From contig OY978529.1 of the NCBI GenBank assembly GCA_963854835.1, positions 11,982,139 to 12,046,138 on the forward strand: DNA of 64,000 nt, written 5' to 3'. The first letter of the stretch is position 1. Each line of letters begins with the position of its first letter. The notes beneath the pieces are model-generated. The model was not told where the DNA came from and made no database searches. It worked only from the letters and a program-made list of their open reading frames with translations. This DNA is from Megamerina dolium. Its lineage: Eukaryota; Arthropoda; Insecta; Diptera; Megamerinidae. A program made the translations under genes and the position numbers. Of this stretch, positions 35,401 to 50,400 are shown piece by piece.

Positions 35401-38400
35401 TTAGCACCTATTATTCTTATTTAAAAGCCATAAACAAAGTCCAAAACCACACAGAAAAGCTGCAAACATAAGGAATATTAAAATACGTAGACTTAAGGAT
35501 ATTGTCACCTTCTGCTGCTTCTGCGTCAGCTGATACATTTCGGTTGTGGGTGTTGCTTTCGTTACTGTTGTTTCTGTTGTTGTTGTTGTGGTGGTTCGCC
35601 TAACAATGTCCGCGTCTCTGTTAACTGCAAATTCTGGAAGGTGCACTCGATCGGTAACAGTCTCCGTAGTTACAGTGGTGATGGTTGTTGTAGTGGTCGT
35701 TGTTTGTGTTGTTTTCAATGCTTGACCTTCACATTGTGCTACAACAGCTGCTACAGATGGCTCACCAGCACTCAACGATGATGGCGATATATTTATCGAA
35801 TCTAGCTCTTGTTCACATACTTGGCTTTGATGAGTCGTATTCATTTCTTCTTCTGCTGCTGCAACTGCATTCTCATGCGGCACCAATGGCGTTGATGCCA
35901 ACAATATCGGCAATGCAAGTGCATTTGCTTCTACATTTCTTGTTGTTTCAGTATTATTAGTTGATATATTAGTCTCAAGCAATAAAGCGCTTGTGTTATT
36001 GTTTGATGGTGTTAGTGTACAAGAAACCATTTGGGGAATGCATTGGGTTGAATTGGAAATAGTTACAGTGGGATAAGTTGAAATAGTTACAGGAGTTTCC
36101 AGCAAAGGAACACCATCCCTATTTTCAACTGTTTTTGCAGTTAGTAATTGATTCTGAACACTTAAATTAATAGGAGTTTTAGACTGATCAATTTCCAACA
36201 ATGGATAAGTACTCTGCCCTCCAGAATGCTCCGTACTATCCGTTAAGACATTTGGCACATATTCAGAAGCCAAAGTATTTTCAGATGTGTACGCAATATC
36301 ACTACTATTACCACTACTAAGAACGTCTCGTTGTTCATTCTCTACATCTACATCTACATCTACAGCGGTCAATTGGCCAACAAATGCGCTACTCTCTTTA
36401 CCATTGTCATTATTTTCGTTATAATCACTATAAGTTTTTTCATTATTTTCCAAAATCTTATATATACGATAGTCATTTAAGAAATTCTCAGTATGACCAC
36501 CATAGTGCCAATTATCTAAATGCAAATTCCAGCATAAAGTATAATCATTATTGCCTACAACATTTTCATAGGTAATAGGACTAATCGGTTTAGATTGCAT
36601 TTCGACATTTTCTACAACGTCAACGGTTAAATCTGTCACATCATTCTGATCTATGCTGTTAGTACATAATTCGTAAGATGGTAGAAGCACATCTGTCTTA
36701 CATCCACTATCTGGGACATATATTTCTTTACTAATACTATCATGATTTGCCTGGTTAGAATTATTGTCATTGGAATATTTTTCTGAATTCAAAATTCTTA
36801 GCAATTGCCACTGACATTCCGAATTATTAAAATGTACCTGCCGAATATCTCTTCGATCGAGATACAAGTCATACAAGTGCCTTTCTCTGTTGATGTCTAC
36901 CACGCCACTAGATGTCTGATCTAAAGTTTCTGGCTTTTCCGATACATATATGATTGAATCGTTTGCTTGTTCCATTTTAGCAATCGGTTCTGGGAATATT
37001 GACATATCAGTTTGAATCAGTGCTGACCAAGTTGTCGGTTGATTTGTTGGCGACTGAACTGGAATTATATCAGGCTGGTATTGCTCGCCAGTTTTCACAT
37101 TTGGCTCTGTCGGCGTTTGTAATTTCAAACCCGGTTTTAACTTGGCATGCCAATAAGAAGTTTCACATACGAATGGATTGATATTTGAAACATCAGTTTG
37201 CACATTTTCGGTTGGTTGAATATCAAATTGTTTATCTACAGCAAAGTTCTCTGCACTTCGATCAAGCGGTTGCTCGTCTAATTTCACTTCAGTGGGAGTT
37301 GATGTAGCCGAATTATCTGTTTTATGTGAAGTTGGCTGTTTTTTCTTGGGTTGATTACTGCATTCCTCAGGACGGGAGTGTTCGCCCGATTTCGATCGTT
37401 TAGAATTTGAACGAGAACGGTTTCTTTGTTTCTTTTTCTGAGCGACGACTCCTAAGAAATCTTTATGATCTGACACCTGTGCATTCTCCGTCGACATATC
37501 AGAAACTGTTGTAGTTTGAATTGTCGGCGGTTCTAATAAACGAGATTGAACGTGAGTGTGATCAGGCACGCCTTGTGCAATATCCTCACTGGAAGCAAAA
37601 TCGCGTACTATTGAAGCCCACGAGTGATATTCACGTTCAGTTCGGTTTGGTTTTTCACCTTCTACATATTCATTTGCAGGGGTATATATCGTATCGCTCA
37701 GAGTTGGCTCTAAGATATGATCTGTCATATCAGTTTGTATCAGCGCTGACCAAGTTGTTGGTTGATCTGTTGGCGACTGAACGGTAACCATATCAGGTAG
37801 ATCTTGTTGTTCGCTAGTTTCCACATTGGGTTCCGGTGTTTGTAATTTTAGACTGGGCTTTAATGTCGCAGTCCAATAGGAAGTTTGGCATACAAACGAG
37901 TTATCATCAGATTGCACATTTTCGGTTGGTTGAATATCAAATTGTTTATCTACAGCAACGTTCTCCGCACTTCGTTCAAGCGGTTGTTCGTCTAATTTCA
38001 CTTCAGTGGGAGTTGATGTAGCCGAATTATCTGTTTTATGTGAAGTTGGATGTTTTTTCTTTCGTGCATTACTGCATTCCTCAGGACGGGAGTGTTCGCC
38101 CGATTTCGAACGTTTAGAATTTGAACGAGAACGGCTTCTTTGTTTCTTTTTCTGAGGGATGACTCCTAAGAAATCTTTATGATCTGAGACCTGTGCATTT
38201 TCCGTCGACATATCAGAAACTGTTGTAGTTTGAATTGTCGGCGGTTCTAATAAATGGGATTGCACGTGAGTGTGATCAGGCACGCCTTGTGCAATATCCT
38301 CACTGGAAGCAAAATCGCGTACTATTGAAGCCCACGAGTGATATTCACGTTCAGTTCGGTTTGGTTTTTCACCTTCTACAGATTCATTTGCAGGGGTATA

Positions 38401-41400
38401 TATCGTATCGCTCAGAGTTGGCTCTAAGATATGATCTGTCATATCAGTTTGTATCAGCGCTGACCAAGTTGTTGGTTGATCTGTTGGTGACTGAACGGTA
38501 ACCATATCAGGTAGATCTTGTTGTTCGCTAGTTTCCACATTGGGTTCCGGTGTTTGTAATTTTAGACTGGGCTTTAATGTCGCAGTCCAATAGGAAGTTT
38601 GGCATACAAACGAGTTATCATCAGATTGCACATTTTCGGTTGGTTGAATATCAAATTGTTTATCTACAGCAACGTTCTCTGCACTTCGTTCAAGCGGTAG
38701 TTCGTCTAATTTCTCTTTAGTGGGGGTTGATGTAGCCGAACTATCTGGTTTACGTGAAATTGGCTGTTTTTTCTTTGGTGCATTACTGCATTCCTCAGGA
38801 CGGGAGTGTTCGCCCGACTTCGAACGTTTAGAATTTGAACGAGAACGGCTTCTTTGTTTCTTTTTCTGAGCTATGACTCCTAAGAAATCTTTATGATCTG
38901 ACACCTGTGCGTTTTCCGTCGACATATCAGAAACTGTTGTAGTTTGAATTGTCGGCGGTTCTAATAAACGGGATTGAACGTGAGTGTGATCAGGAGGCAC
39001 GCCTTGTGCAATATCCTCACTGGAAGCAAAATCGCGTACTATTGAAGCCCACGAGTGATATTCACGTTCAGTTCGGTTTGGTTTTTCACCTTCTACCAAT
39101 TCATTTGCAGTGGTATATATCGTATCGCTCAGAGTTGGCTCTAAGATATGATCTGTCATATCAGTTTGTATCAGCGCTGACCAAGTTGTTGGTTGATCTG
39201 TTGGCGACTGAACGGTAACCATATCAGGTAGATCTTGTTGTTCGCTAGTTTCCACATTGGGTTCCGTTGTTTGTAATTTTAGACTGGGCTTTAATGTCGC
39301 AGTCCAATAAGAAGTTTGGCATACAAACGAGTTATCATCAGATTGCACATTTTCGGTTGGATGAATATCAAATTGTTTATCTACAGCAACGTTCTCTGCA
39401 CTTCGTTCACGCGGTTTTTCGTCTAATTTCACTTTAGTGGGGGTTGATGCAGCCAAATTATCTGTTTTATGTGAAGTTGGCTGTTTTTTCTTTGGTGCAT
39501 TACTGCATTCCTCAGGATGATAGTGTTTGTCCGATCTCGAACGTTTAGAATTTGAACGAGAACGGCTTCTTTGTTTCTTTTTGTGAGGGATGACTCCTAA
39601 GAAATCTTTTTGATCTGCCACCTGTGAATCAGCCCACGGCTGATGTTCAAGTTCAGTTCGGTTTGTTTTTTCAATTTCTACTGATTCGCTTGCGGTAATA
39701 TGTCTCGTATTACTCGGACTCGCCTCTACGATATCATATGTTGGTTTAATTTGACTTTTTCTTTCAGTGTTTTCAGCTGATCCTTTAACAATATCCGCAT
39801 ATGTTTCGAATGGTTTCATTTCATAATTTAAATTTGCATCTACACCACGAGTATCTGCTTCGGGTAAGATTAAGGTATTTTCTTCTTTCACCGCTTTCAC
39901 TACTGGACTTGCCATTTTTTCTATACCCTTTTTATTTGCTGACAACTTAATATTCTCTTTACTTAGCTTGTTTGACTTCGTGCGGTTATTATGCACTGAT
40001 TTAATATTTTCCTGCCGGAGAAGGTCATCCGGTTTAGCAATAAGTGTTACATCTTCAACAACGGTTGGGATGTCAGGATGTCTTAATTCAGTCGGAGGTT
40101 CTTGATATACTTCTGGAACATTTTGAACAGCTTCATCATTAAATACTATATCATTCCTAACTTTCTCTGCATCTTCTTCATCAGCAATTAACGACCACGA
40201 CATGTGAGAATATTCTTTAGGTTTCTCATGCGTTGTAATTTTATTTGAGCTCTGCTCACGGACTGGAGACGTACTAACGACCACACTCGAAAAATCTTTA
40301 TTCTCACTTCTGGGTAACATATATGAACTCTTCTTTTCCTGTTCAATAAAGGATTGTATATTAACAAAAGGTTTAACATCGCCTTTATTGTCAGCTGTGC
40401 TCAATTGCTTGTTAGTTGGTTCTGAAATAGTTGAGACAGGATATTCAGTCGATGGAATGACGATTCCAGCATCATGTCTAACAACAGATGACCAGGAATG
40501 CCCTAATTTAGGTTGTGGCGCAATTTCTGGCGTCAATTGGTGTTTAGAAGATATTGGTCCTATAGTGATATCAGATTCAATCTCAGTGTGACACGCTGTT
40601 GTTGGTTCTTTACGCTTCACCTCTTTAATTTTAGTTTTCCTCGGTTTTTCAACTACCACATCTTCGTGATAAATATCGATCGTTTCAGCTTTCGGCTGGG
40701 TTTTCTGAATTTCTTCCCTTACGGAGTTTGCAGATTCTACAGCAAATACTTCACCTGGCTCAGCATCTTCATCAACAATCGACGACCAGGACAAATGGGA
40801 ATATCTCTGAGGTTCTTTAGCCGATACAACTTCGGCGGATATAGGCAGGTCAGAAACTGAATTTGATTCAATACGTAAAGAGTTGATTTCTGTAACTGGA
40901 GATACATCATCACTGATCAAATTGAAAACTTGAGACCTTGGGTTTTCTTGAATTTCCAAATGTGTTTCTTCGATATCAGCATGTTGTTTCTCGTTCCCTT
41001 TTTCTTGCTCAATAAATGTTTGCGTATTTACTGAAAGGTTTGACGCCGTATCTGTCAAAATGATATTGCTTTCGGTTTCTATGCTGCTAAATGGATCGTA
41101 CATCATTGGTATTTCGTTTTCAATATTCTGTTTAACAACAAATGAATATGTGTGCTCTAATTTCGGTCGTAAGATGATTTCCGACGATTTACGAACATTA
41201 GAAATAGGTTCCTCATCATCCGTAGTTTTACTATCGGCGATATTTGTTGCTTTCGGTTCCTTACGTTTCACTTTTTTCATTTTTGTTTTCTTTGGTTTCT
41301 CAACTATCAAATCTTCCTGGACAATATCGGTTGTAGAAGCGGTTGTCTCAGTGTTAAGTGGTATTTGTTGTTCAACTACTCCTGATATGGTGTTTACAGC

Positions 41401-44400
41401 TTCTACAGCAACTACCTTACTTGGCTTCACTTTTTTAACTTTCATTTTCTTCGGTTTTTCAGTCTCCACATCTTCCTGCACAATATCGGCTGAAGTATCT
41501 ATTGCTTCAGTTTGAAGAGGAACTTGTTCAGTAATTTCTGATATGATGTGTTTAGGATCTATAGCAGATATTTCTCTTGACTTATCCTCAACATCTTGAT
41601 CCACAATTGACGACCACGTCAATTGAGAATACGTATGAGGATAATCAGTCGATACATTTTCATTTGCGCTGATTTCTGAGGCTGGAGATATGTCATCACT
41701 CACCACATTTGTATTTGCAGCAATTGTTTTTTCTTGAATTTCTAAGCACATGTCTTTGTCTGCTACTGGAATGTAACCCATTTCAGCATTTTCTTTCTCA
41801 TTTGTATCAATAGCAGTCTTCACCGGTTCTGAGTTCCTCTTTTCTTGCTCAATAAATGTTTGCGTATTTGCTGAAAGGTTTGGCACCGTATCTGTCAAAA
41901 TGTCACAGCTTTCGGCTACAGTGCTACTGAATGGATCGTAAGCCATTGGTATTTCGTTGTCAATGTTCTGTTTAAGAACAAATGAGAATGTGTGCTCTAA
42001 TTTAGGTCGTAAGATGATTTCTGACTCTTTATGTTTATTAGAAATAGATTCCTCATCATCCGTAGTTTTACTATCGGCGATATTTGTTGCTTTCGGTTCC
42101 TTACGTTTCACTTTTTTCATTTTTGTTTTCTTGGGTTGCTCAACTACCACATCTTCCCGGACCATATCGGCTGAAGTATCGATTGCTTCAGTTTCAAGCG
42201 GAACTTGTTCAATAATTTCTGATGTGATGTTTTCAGGTTCTATAGCAGATATTTCTCTTGACTTATCCTCAACATCTTGATCAACAATTGATGACCACGT
42301 CAAGTGAGAATATGCAGGAGTATCATCAGTTGATACAGCTTCATTTGCGACTATATACGAATTCGACTCAACGGGTAAAGAACTGATTTCTGAGACTGGG
42401 GATACGTCATCGTGAGTGATGACATTTGTATTTGCAGCAATTATTTCTTCTTGAATTTCTAAGGCTTTATCGGCTTTTTCTTTCTCATTGATAGCAATCT
42501 TCATCGGTTTCTCAAATAACAGATCTGAGTTTCGCTTTTCTTGCTCAATAAATGTTTGCGAATTTTCAGAAGCGTTTAGCGCCGTATCTGTCCAAACGAT
42601 ATTGCTTTCGGTTTCAGTGCTACTGAATGGATCGTAAGCCATTGGTATTTCGTTGTCAATGTTCTGTTTAAGAACAAATGAGAATGTGTGCTCTAATTTA
42701 GGTCGTAAGATGATTTCTGACTCTTTATGTTTATTAGAAATAGATTCCTCATCATCCGTAGTTTTACTATCGGCGATATTTGTTGCTTTCGGTTCCTTAC
42801 GTTTCACTTTTTTCATTTTTGTTTTCTTGGGTTGCTCAACTACCACATCTTCCCGGACCATATCGGCTGAAGTATCGATTGCTTCAGTTTCAAGCGGAAC
42901 TTGTTCAATAATTTCTGATGTTATGTTTTCAGGTTCTATAGCAGATATTTCCCTTGGCTTATCCTCAACATCTTGATCAACAATTGATGACCACGTCAAG
43001 TGAGAATATGCAGGAGGATCATCAGTTGATACAGTTTCATTTGCGACTATATACGAATTCGACTCAACGGGTAAAGAACTGATTTCTGAGACTGGGGATA
43101 CGTCATCGTGAGTGATGACATTTGTATTTGCAGCAATTATTTCTTCATGAATTTCTAAGGCTTTATCGGCTTTTTCTTTCTCATTGATAGCAATCTTCAC
43201 CGGTTTCTCAAATAACAGATCTGAGTTTCGCTTTTCTTGCTCAATAAATGTTTGCGAATTTTCAGAAGCGTTTAGCGCCGTATCTGTCAAAACGATATTG
43301 CTTTCGGTTTCAGTGCTACTGAATGGATCGTAAGCCATTGGTATTTCGTTGTCAATGTTCTGTTTAAGAACAAATGAGAATGTGTGCTCTAAATTGGGTC
43401 GTAAGATGATTTCTGACGATTTATGTTTATTAGAAATTGATTCCTCATCATCCGTAGTTTTACTATCGGCGATATTTGTTGCTTTCGGTTCCTTACGTTT
43501 CACTTTTTTCATTTTTGTTTTCTTGGATTGCTCAACTACCACATCTTCCCGGACCATATCGGCTGAAGTATCGATTGCTTCAGTTTCAAGCGGAACTTGT
43601 TCAATAATTTCTGATGTGATGTTTTCAGGTTCTATAGCAGATATTTCTCTTGACTTATCCTCAACATCTTGATCCACAATTGATGACCACGTCAAGTGAG
43701 AATATGCAGGAGGATCATCAGTTGATACAGTTTCATTTGCGACTATATACGAATTCGACTCAACGGGTAAAGAACTGATTTCTGAGACTGGGGATACGTC
43801 ATCGTGAGTGATAACATTTGTATTTGCAGCAATTATTTCTTCTTGAATTTCTAAGGCTTTGTCGGCTTTTTCTTTCTCATTGATAGCAATCTTCACCGGT
43901 TTCTCAAATAACAGATCTGAGTTTCGCTTTTCTTGCTCAATAAATGTTTGCGAATTTTCAGAAGCGTTTAGCGCCGTATCTGTCAAAACGAGATTGCTTT
44001 CGGTTTCAGTGCTATTAAATGGATCGTAAGCCATTGGTATTTCGTTGTCAATATTCTGTTTAAGAACAAATGAGAATGTGTGCTCTAATTTAGGTCGTAA
44101 GATGATTTCCGATGATTTATGTATATTACAAATAGGTTCCTCATCGTCTGTAGCTTTACTATCAGTGATACTTATTGTTTTCGATTCCTTATGCTTCACT
44201 TTTTTCATTTTTGTTTTCTTCGGTTTCTCAACTACCTGGACAATATCGGTTGAATAATCAACTGTTTCAGGTTCAAGCGGAATTTGTTCAATTACTTCTG
44301 ATATGGTGTTTATAGGTTCCACAGCAGGTATTTCCCTTGGTTTACATATACCCTCAACATCTTGACCAACAATTGATGTCAACGGTAAATGAGATGCTGA

Positions 44401-47400
44401 TTGATCAGTTGGTAGCATTTCATTTGTGACCAATATATCTGTAGTCGACTCAATAGGTGAAGAGATGATTTCTGTAAATGGAGGTACATCATCACTAACC
44501 AAATTTGAATCTTCAGCCATTGGTTGTTCTTGAATTTCTAAGTGTATAAGGTCCTTAATAACATTCTCTTTTCCGTTTTTATTCAACGCATCCTTCTCCG
44601 GTTTCTCCAACGGCAAATCTCTGTTTCTCTTCTCTTGCTCAATAAAGGTGGTCATATCTGTTGAAAGGTTTGCTGTGGGATCTGTGGAAATGACATTGCT
44701 TTCAGTTTCAGTGCCCTTGGCAATATTTTGCTTAAGGACAAATGACCATGAGCGCTCTAATGTGGGTCGTACCATGGTTTCTGGTATTTTGGGTATATTA
44801 GACTTGGAGTCCACAGCATTATCAACTTTGGTTTCACTTATATTTGTTGTCTTCGATTCCTTATGCTTCGATTTTTTAACTTTCGTTTTCTTTGGTTTTT
44901 CAACCACATCTTCGTGGACCATATCGGTTCGAGTATCGATTGTTTCAGTTTCAGCCGCGGCTTTTCCAATTATCTCTGATATGGTGCTTACAGGTTCTAC
45001 AACAAATATTTCACTTGGCTTAGATACATCCTCAACATCTTGGTCAACAATTGATGACCACGTCAAGGGGGAATATGTATGGGGTTCTTCAGCTGATACA
45101 GCTTCATTTGCGGCTATATACGAATTCGGCTCAATAGCTGTAGATCTGATTTCTGCGACTGGGGATGCGTCATCACTTACCACATTTGTAATTTCAGTCA
45201 TGGGCTTTTCTTGAATTTCTAAGTTTATGTCTTCGTCTAATAATGGAATGTAGTTTTTCTCAGGAGCTTCTTTTTCGTTTTTATTCATCACAACCGCCTC
45301 CTGTTTCTCAAATAGCAAATCTGAGATTCCCTTCTCTTGCTGAATAAAGGTTTGAGTATTTGTTAAAAGGTTTGCTGTGGGATCTGTGGAAATGACACTG
45401 CTTTCAGTTTCAGTGCCGCTGAATAGATCGTCAACCGCGAAGGCATCATCTGGTATTGGTATTTCATTGTCAATATTTTGCTTCACAACAAATGAGAATG
45501 TGTGCTCTAATTTTGGTCGTAAAATGATTTCCGGTTCCGGAGATTTGAGTACATTAGAAACTGAGTCCTCATAGTCCGTAGCCTTACCATCAGTGATACT
45601 TGTTGTCTTTGGTTCCTTATGCTTTACTCTTTTAACTTTTGTTTTCTTTGGTTTTTCAACTACCACATCTCTCTGAACAATATCGGTTGAAATATCACTT
45701 AATTCAGTTTCAAGCGGTATTTGTTCAATTACTTCTGATATGGTGTTTACAGGTTCTATAGCAAATTCACTTGGCTTAGCTATATTCTCAACATCTTGAT
45801 CAACAATTGACGACCACGTCAAATGAGAGCATACTTGGGGTTTTTCAGTCGGTAGTATGTCATTTGCTATAACCGGCTCAATAGAAGATGGGCACTTCAC
45901 TTTCTCGTTTTTAATCACCGAAATCGACTCCGGTTTCTCAAATAGTACATCTGAGTTCCTCTTTTCTTGCTCAATAAAAGTTTGTATATTTGCTGAAAAT
46001 TGTGCTGTGGGATCTGTCAAAATTATATTGCTTCCAGTTTCAGTGCTATGGAACGCATCGTCAGTCGCTGGTATTTCGTTAACATTTTGTTTTACAACAA
46101 ATGAGAATGTGTGTTCTAATTTGGGTCGTGAAGCGTCCACAGCGTCATTATCTTCAGTATCACTGATACTTGTTCTCTTCGGTTCCTTACGCTTAACTTT
46201 CTTAACTTTTGTTTTCTTTGGTTTTTCAACTACTACATCTTCCTGGACAATATCGGTTAAAGTATCAATTGTTTCAGTTTCAATCGGAATTTTTTCAGTC
46301 ATTTCTGATACGAACTTTTCAGGTTTTGCACTAGATATTTCTTTTGAAATATCCCCTACATCTTTATCAATAATTGACGACCACGTCAAGTGGGAATATG
46401 CCTGAGGTTTATCGGCCGGTACAACTTCATTTGATTTGATTTCTGTGATTGGGGGTACAACATTACTGATCAATTCAGGACTTTGAGACATTGGTTCTTT
46501 TTGAATTTCCAAATGAGCTACTTCCTTATGAGCAATTTCTGTCTCATTGACATCTGAGCTCGCCTTTTCTTGCTTAATTAGGGTTTGAGTATCTACTGAA
46601 ATGTTTGGCACAGTAGCTGTCCAAATTATATTGCTTTCGGTTTTAGTGCCGTTGAATGGATCATCAGTCATTGGTATTTCGTCCTCAATATTTTGCTTAA
46701 CAACAAATGAGAATGTGTGCTCCAATTTAGGTCGTAACATGACTTCCGGAGATTCGGGTATATTGGGAGTAGAATCCGCAGCGTCCGTAGCTTTGATTTC
46801 AGCAATATTTATTGTCTTTGGTTCCTTATGCTTTAATTTTTTATCTTTAGATTTCTTTTGCTTTTGAACTAATGGTTCTTTCTGTCCAATATCGGTTGGG
46901 ACGACGATCGTTTCAATTTCAAGCGGAATTTGTTCAATTTCTCCTGGCGTTAAGTGTGCAGGTTCTATATTAGCTTCATCGTTAGTGAAACTCACAGCCT
47001 TTTGTTCTTTAGACTTTATTTTTTTACCTTTTGCTTGCTTTAGCCTTTCAACGGGTATGAGTTGGGGTTGAATATCAATTGTCTCGGTTGAAGTCGGATT
47101 GTCTTCAATTATTCCCAATGGAATATTTTCAGTTTCTGCAGCAAATATGTCATTTGGCTTACGTATATCCGTAACCTGTTCATCAACGATTTGCGACCAC
47201 TTCTGAGGTTCCTGGATTGATACAATTTCTTCTGCAACGGCAATATCCGGACTGATGATTGATGTTGATAAAGAAAGTGAATGCGGATCAATGATGGGGA
47301 AGCGGCTTTCTTTCGATGGGACTACATCATCACTAACCAAATTTATATTCTCAGTTTCTACTGGTTTCTTAAATAGTACATCTGAATTTCTCTTTTCTTG

Positions 47401-50400
47401 CTCAATAAAGGTTTGAGTATTTGTTGAAGGGTTTACTGTGGGATCTGTGGAAATGACACTGCTTTCAGTTTCAGTGCCGCTGAGTAGGTCGTCAACCGCG
47501 AAGGCATCATCTGGTATTGGTATTTCATTGTCAATATTTTGCTTCACAACAAATGAGAATGTGTGCTCTAATTTTGGTCGTAAAATGATTTCCGGTTCCG
47601 GAGATTTGGGTACATTAGAAATTGAGTCCTCATAGTCCGTAGCCTTACCGTCAGTGATTCTTGTTGTCTTTGGTTCCTTATGCTTCACTTTTTTAACTTT
47701 TGTTTTCTTTGGTTTTTCAACTACCACATCTTCCTGGACAATATCGGTTAAAGTATCAATTGTTTCGGTTTCAGAAGGAATTTTCTCGATCATTTCTGAT
47801 ATGACGTTTTCAGGTTCTACAGTAGATATTTCCTTTGACTTACACATATCCTCAACATCTTGATCAACAATCGACGACCACGTCAAGTGCGAATATACCT
47901 GAGGTTCATAAGCTGGTGCACGTTCATTTGCAACTATATTATCAGAATTGACTGTAGAGGGCAAGTTAGAAATTGATTTCGGTTCAAAATGTATATAACT
48001 GCTCTCTGCAATTGATGATACCTTATTGGTAATCAAATTTGAATCGTCGTCAAATAAAGCATCGCTACTGTTTTGAGTTTTGATATTCTCTTCCACATTT
48101 GCTGCTGTTAGACTCTCATGAGATTGCAAACTAATAAAGGTAGGGGATCCAGCCATAGGTTTTTCTTCATTTTCTAAGTGTGGTTCTTCGTCTAATACTG
48201 GTATCTTCCCCTTATCAATATTGTCTCTCTCGTTTTTATTGCCCGGCTTCTCATCTGCGTTTCTCTTTTCGTGCTCAATAAAGGTTTGCGTAGTTGCTCC
48301 AAGCTTTGCTGTGGGATCTATGAAAATCGTACTGTTTTCAGTTGCAGTGCCGCTGAATGGATCGTCAGTAATTGGTATTTCGTCGTCAAAATTTTGCTTT
48401 ACAACAAATGAGAATGTGTGCTCTAATTTAGGTCGTAAGATGATTTCCGGAGATTTACGTTTGTTAGAAATAGAGTCCGCAGCGGTGGTACTTGTTGCGT
48501 CCGGTTCCTTAGACTTCACTTTTTTGACTTTTGTTTTCTTCGATTTTTCAAGTACTACCACATCTCTCTGAACAATATCGGTTGAAATACCAATTTCTTC
48601 CGTTTTAGGCGGTCTATTTTCAATTATTTCTGATATGGTATTTGCAGGTTCCTCAGCAAATGTTTCACTTGGCATACAAATATCGTGATCAACAATTGAC
48701 GACCACGTCAAGTGGGATGATGGTTGAGGCTCCTCAGTTGGTAGCCTAATTGTTTCGACTGGCTCAACTTCCTTAACTTCACCACTTGGAAAATCTAAAT
48801 TTTCTGCAATATTGGCTACTGTTGCAAATTCGACTTCTTTTTTGTGTTCATCAGCAAATAAGGCATGTTCGGTCTTTGGAGTTATGCTATCAACATTTTT
48901 CGAAACAGATCGCCACGAATCCTCTAATTTAGGTTGTAACAGAATTTCATGAGACGTTTTTGTTTTTTGAACTCGTAGATCTGACCGATTGATATCGATT
49001 GAGGTGTCGATTGTTTTAGTGTTTTTAACTTGTGATTCAATGTCAACAGGATTAATTATAACTTCTGCACTTAGGCTAATATATCCAGTACTATCCGCTC
49101 GTACATGCGGTGGAAAATTGTCTTTGACCTCTTCTTTCAGTTCGGAAGTAGAAACTACGTCTTCTGGTTGAATTTCCTCATTTATTTTTACTATAAGCTT
49201 CTCCGGTTCCTCATTGTCTGGCGGTATTTTCGCTTGAGATAAATCACAAATTATGCTATCTGCAACTGCATTCTTTTCATCAGATTCTTTCTCAATGCTT
49301 TTAACTTCGTTCAAATGTTGATTTTCTCGCTCAATGAATAATTTGGTAATTTCTGATAAATTTCCTTTGTCATTTAAAATTAATTCGCCAGTACTTCGAC
49401 TGTCGTTTGACAGCAATGGTCTTTCAAGTACTGTTTCCGGCCAAACATTTTCTGGTTCCGTTGTTGTTATTATTTCCTTTAATTGATCTTTAACTGTATT
49501 GTTTTCAATATTAACTTTGACCTCATCGATTGTAGAGAAATTAACATTTGAATCATTATCGCTTTCTTGTGAAACGGGAATATCCATTATGCTTCTCCAG
49601 CATTCGTTTCTTTCAACAGGAACTGCGGTTTCGTCTACATCATCATCTAGCATTTCAGCCCATGATTTAGTTGAAGGCGAAGTAGTAATTTTCGAGTTTT
49701 CTAGGAAATCTTTAGCGTTTTTATCACCATTAGCTTCTACTGTTGTCTCACTGAGTAATGTAGAAGTTTCTGTTGGATTAGTTGCGATCAATTTACTTTG
49801 CTTCAATTTACGTTTTTTCGGTTTAGTGTTTTCAATTTCTTTTCGTGTTTTACGATCAAGAGTAGTCAAGTCAGTCATTTGATCAATATTACTAGAAACT
49901 TTTGCACATGTAAACATATCTGAATTTCGTTCATCAGGCATCTTAACCGTCTGTGCTTCATATTTTTTCGGTTTATCCCTTTCCGCGTTGGATTTTGATT
50001 TTACACCATGCTCAATTGCATGTCTAGCTATAGTTCTTGAAGTCTCTATCGGGCGTTTTCGGGATTCAATATCATCAACCCATTCACCAGGAGCTTTTAC
50101 TAAAGCTGCCCACGAAAATTTATTTGTGATCGATTTGTCTTCCTTAAGAACATCACTTTCGGTTTGAATATTTAAATTCTTGTCTATTTCTTCTTGACAT
50201 CTTTTATTAAGTTCGTCTTCATTCGGTGGTTTTTCATTAACGATATCTTGTTTTGGTTTATCTTTTCTATCACTGGATTTTATACGCTTTCTCTTTCTTT
50301 CTACATTTTTAGGTGCACTAGGTGCTGGTTTGATGAAATGTTGGATTGTATTATCGATCCATTCGCCAGGTTTACGCACTAAAGATGCCCAAGATAATGG

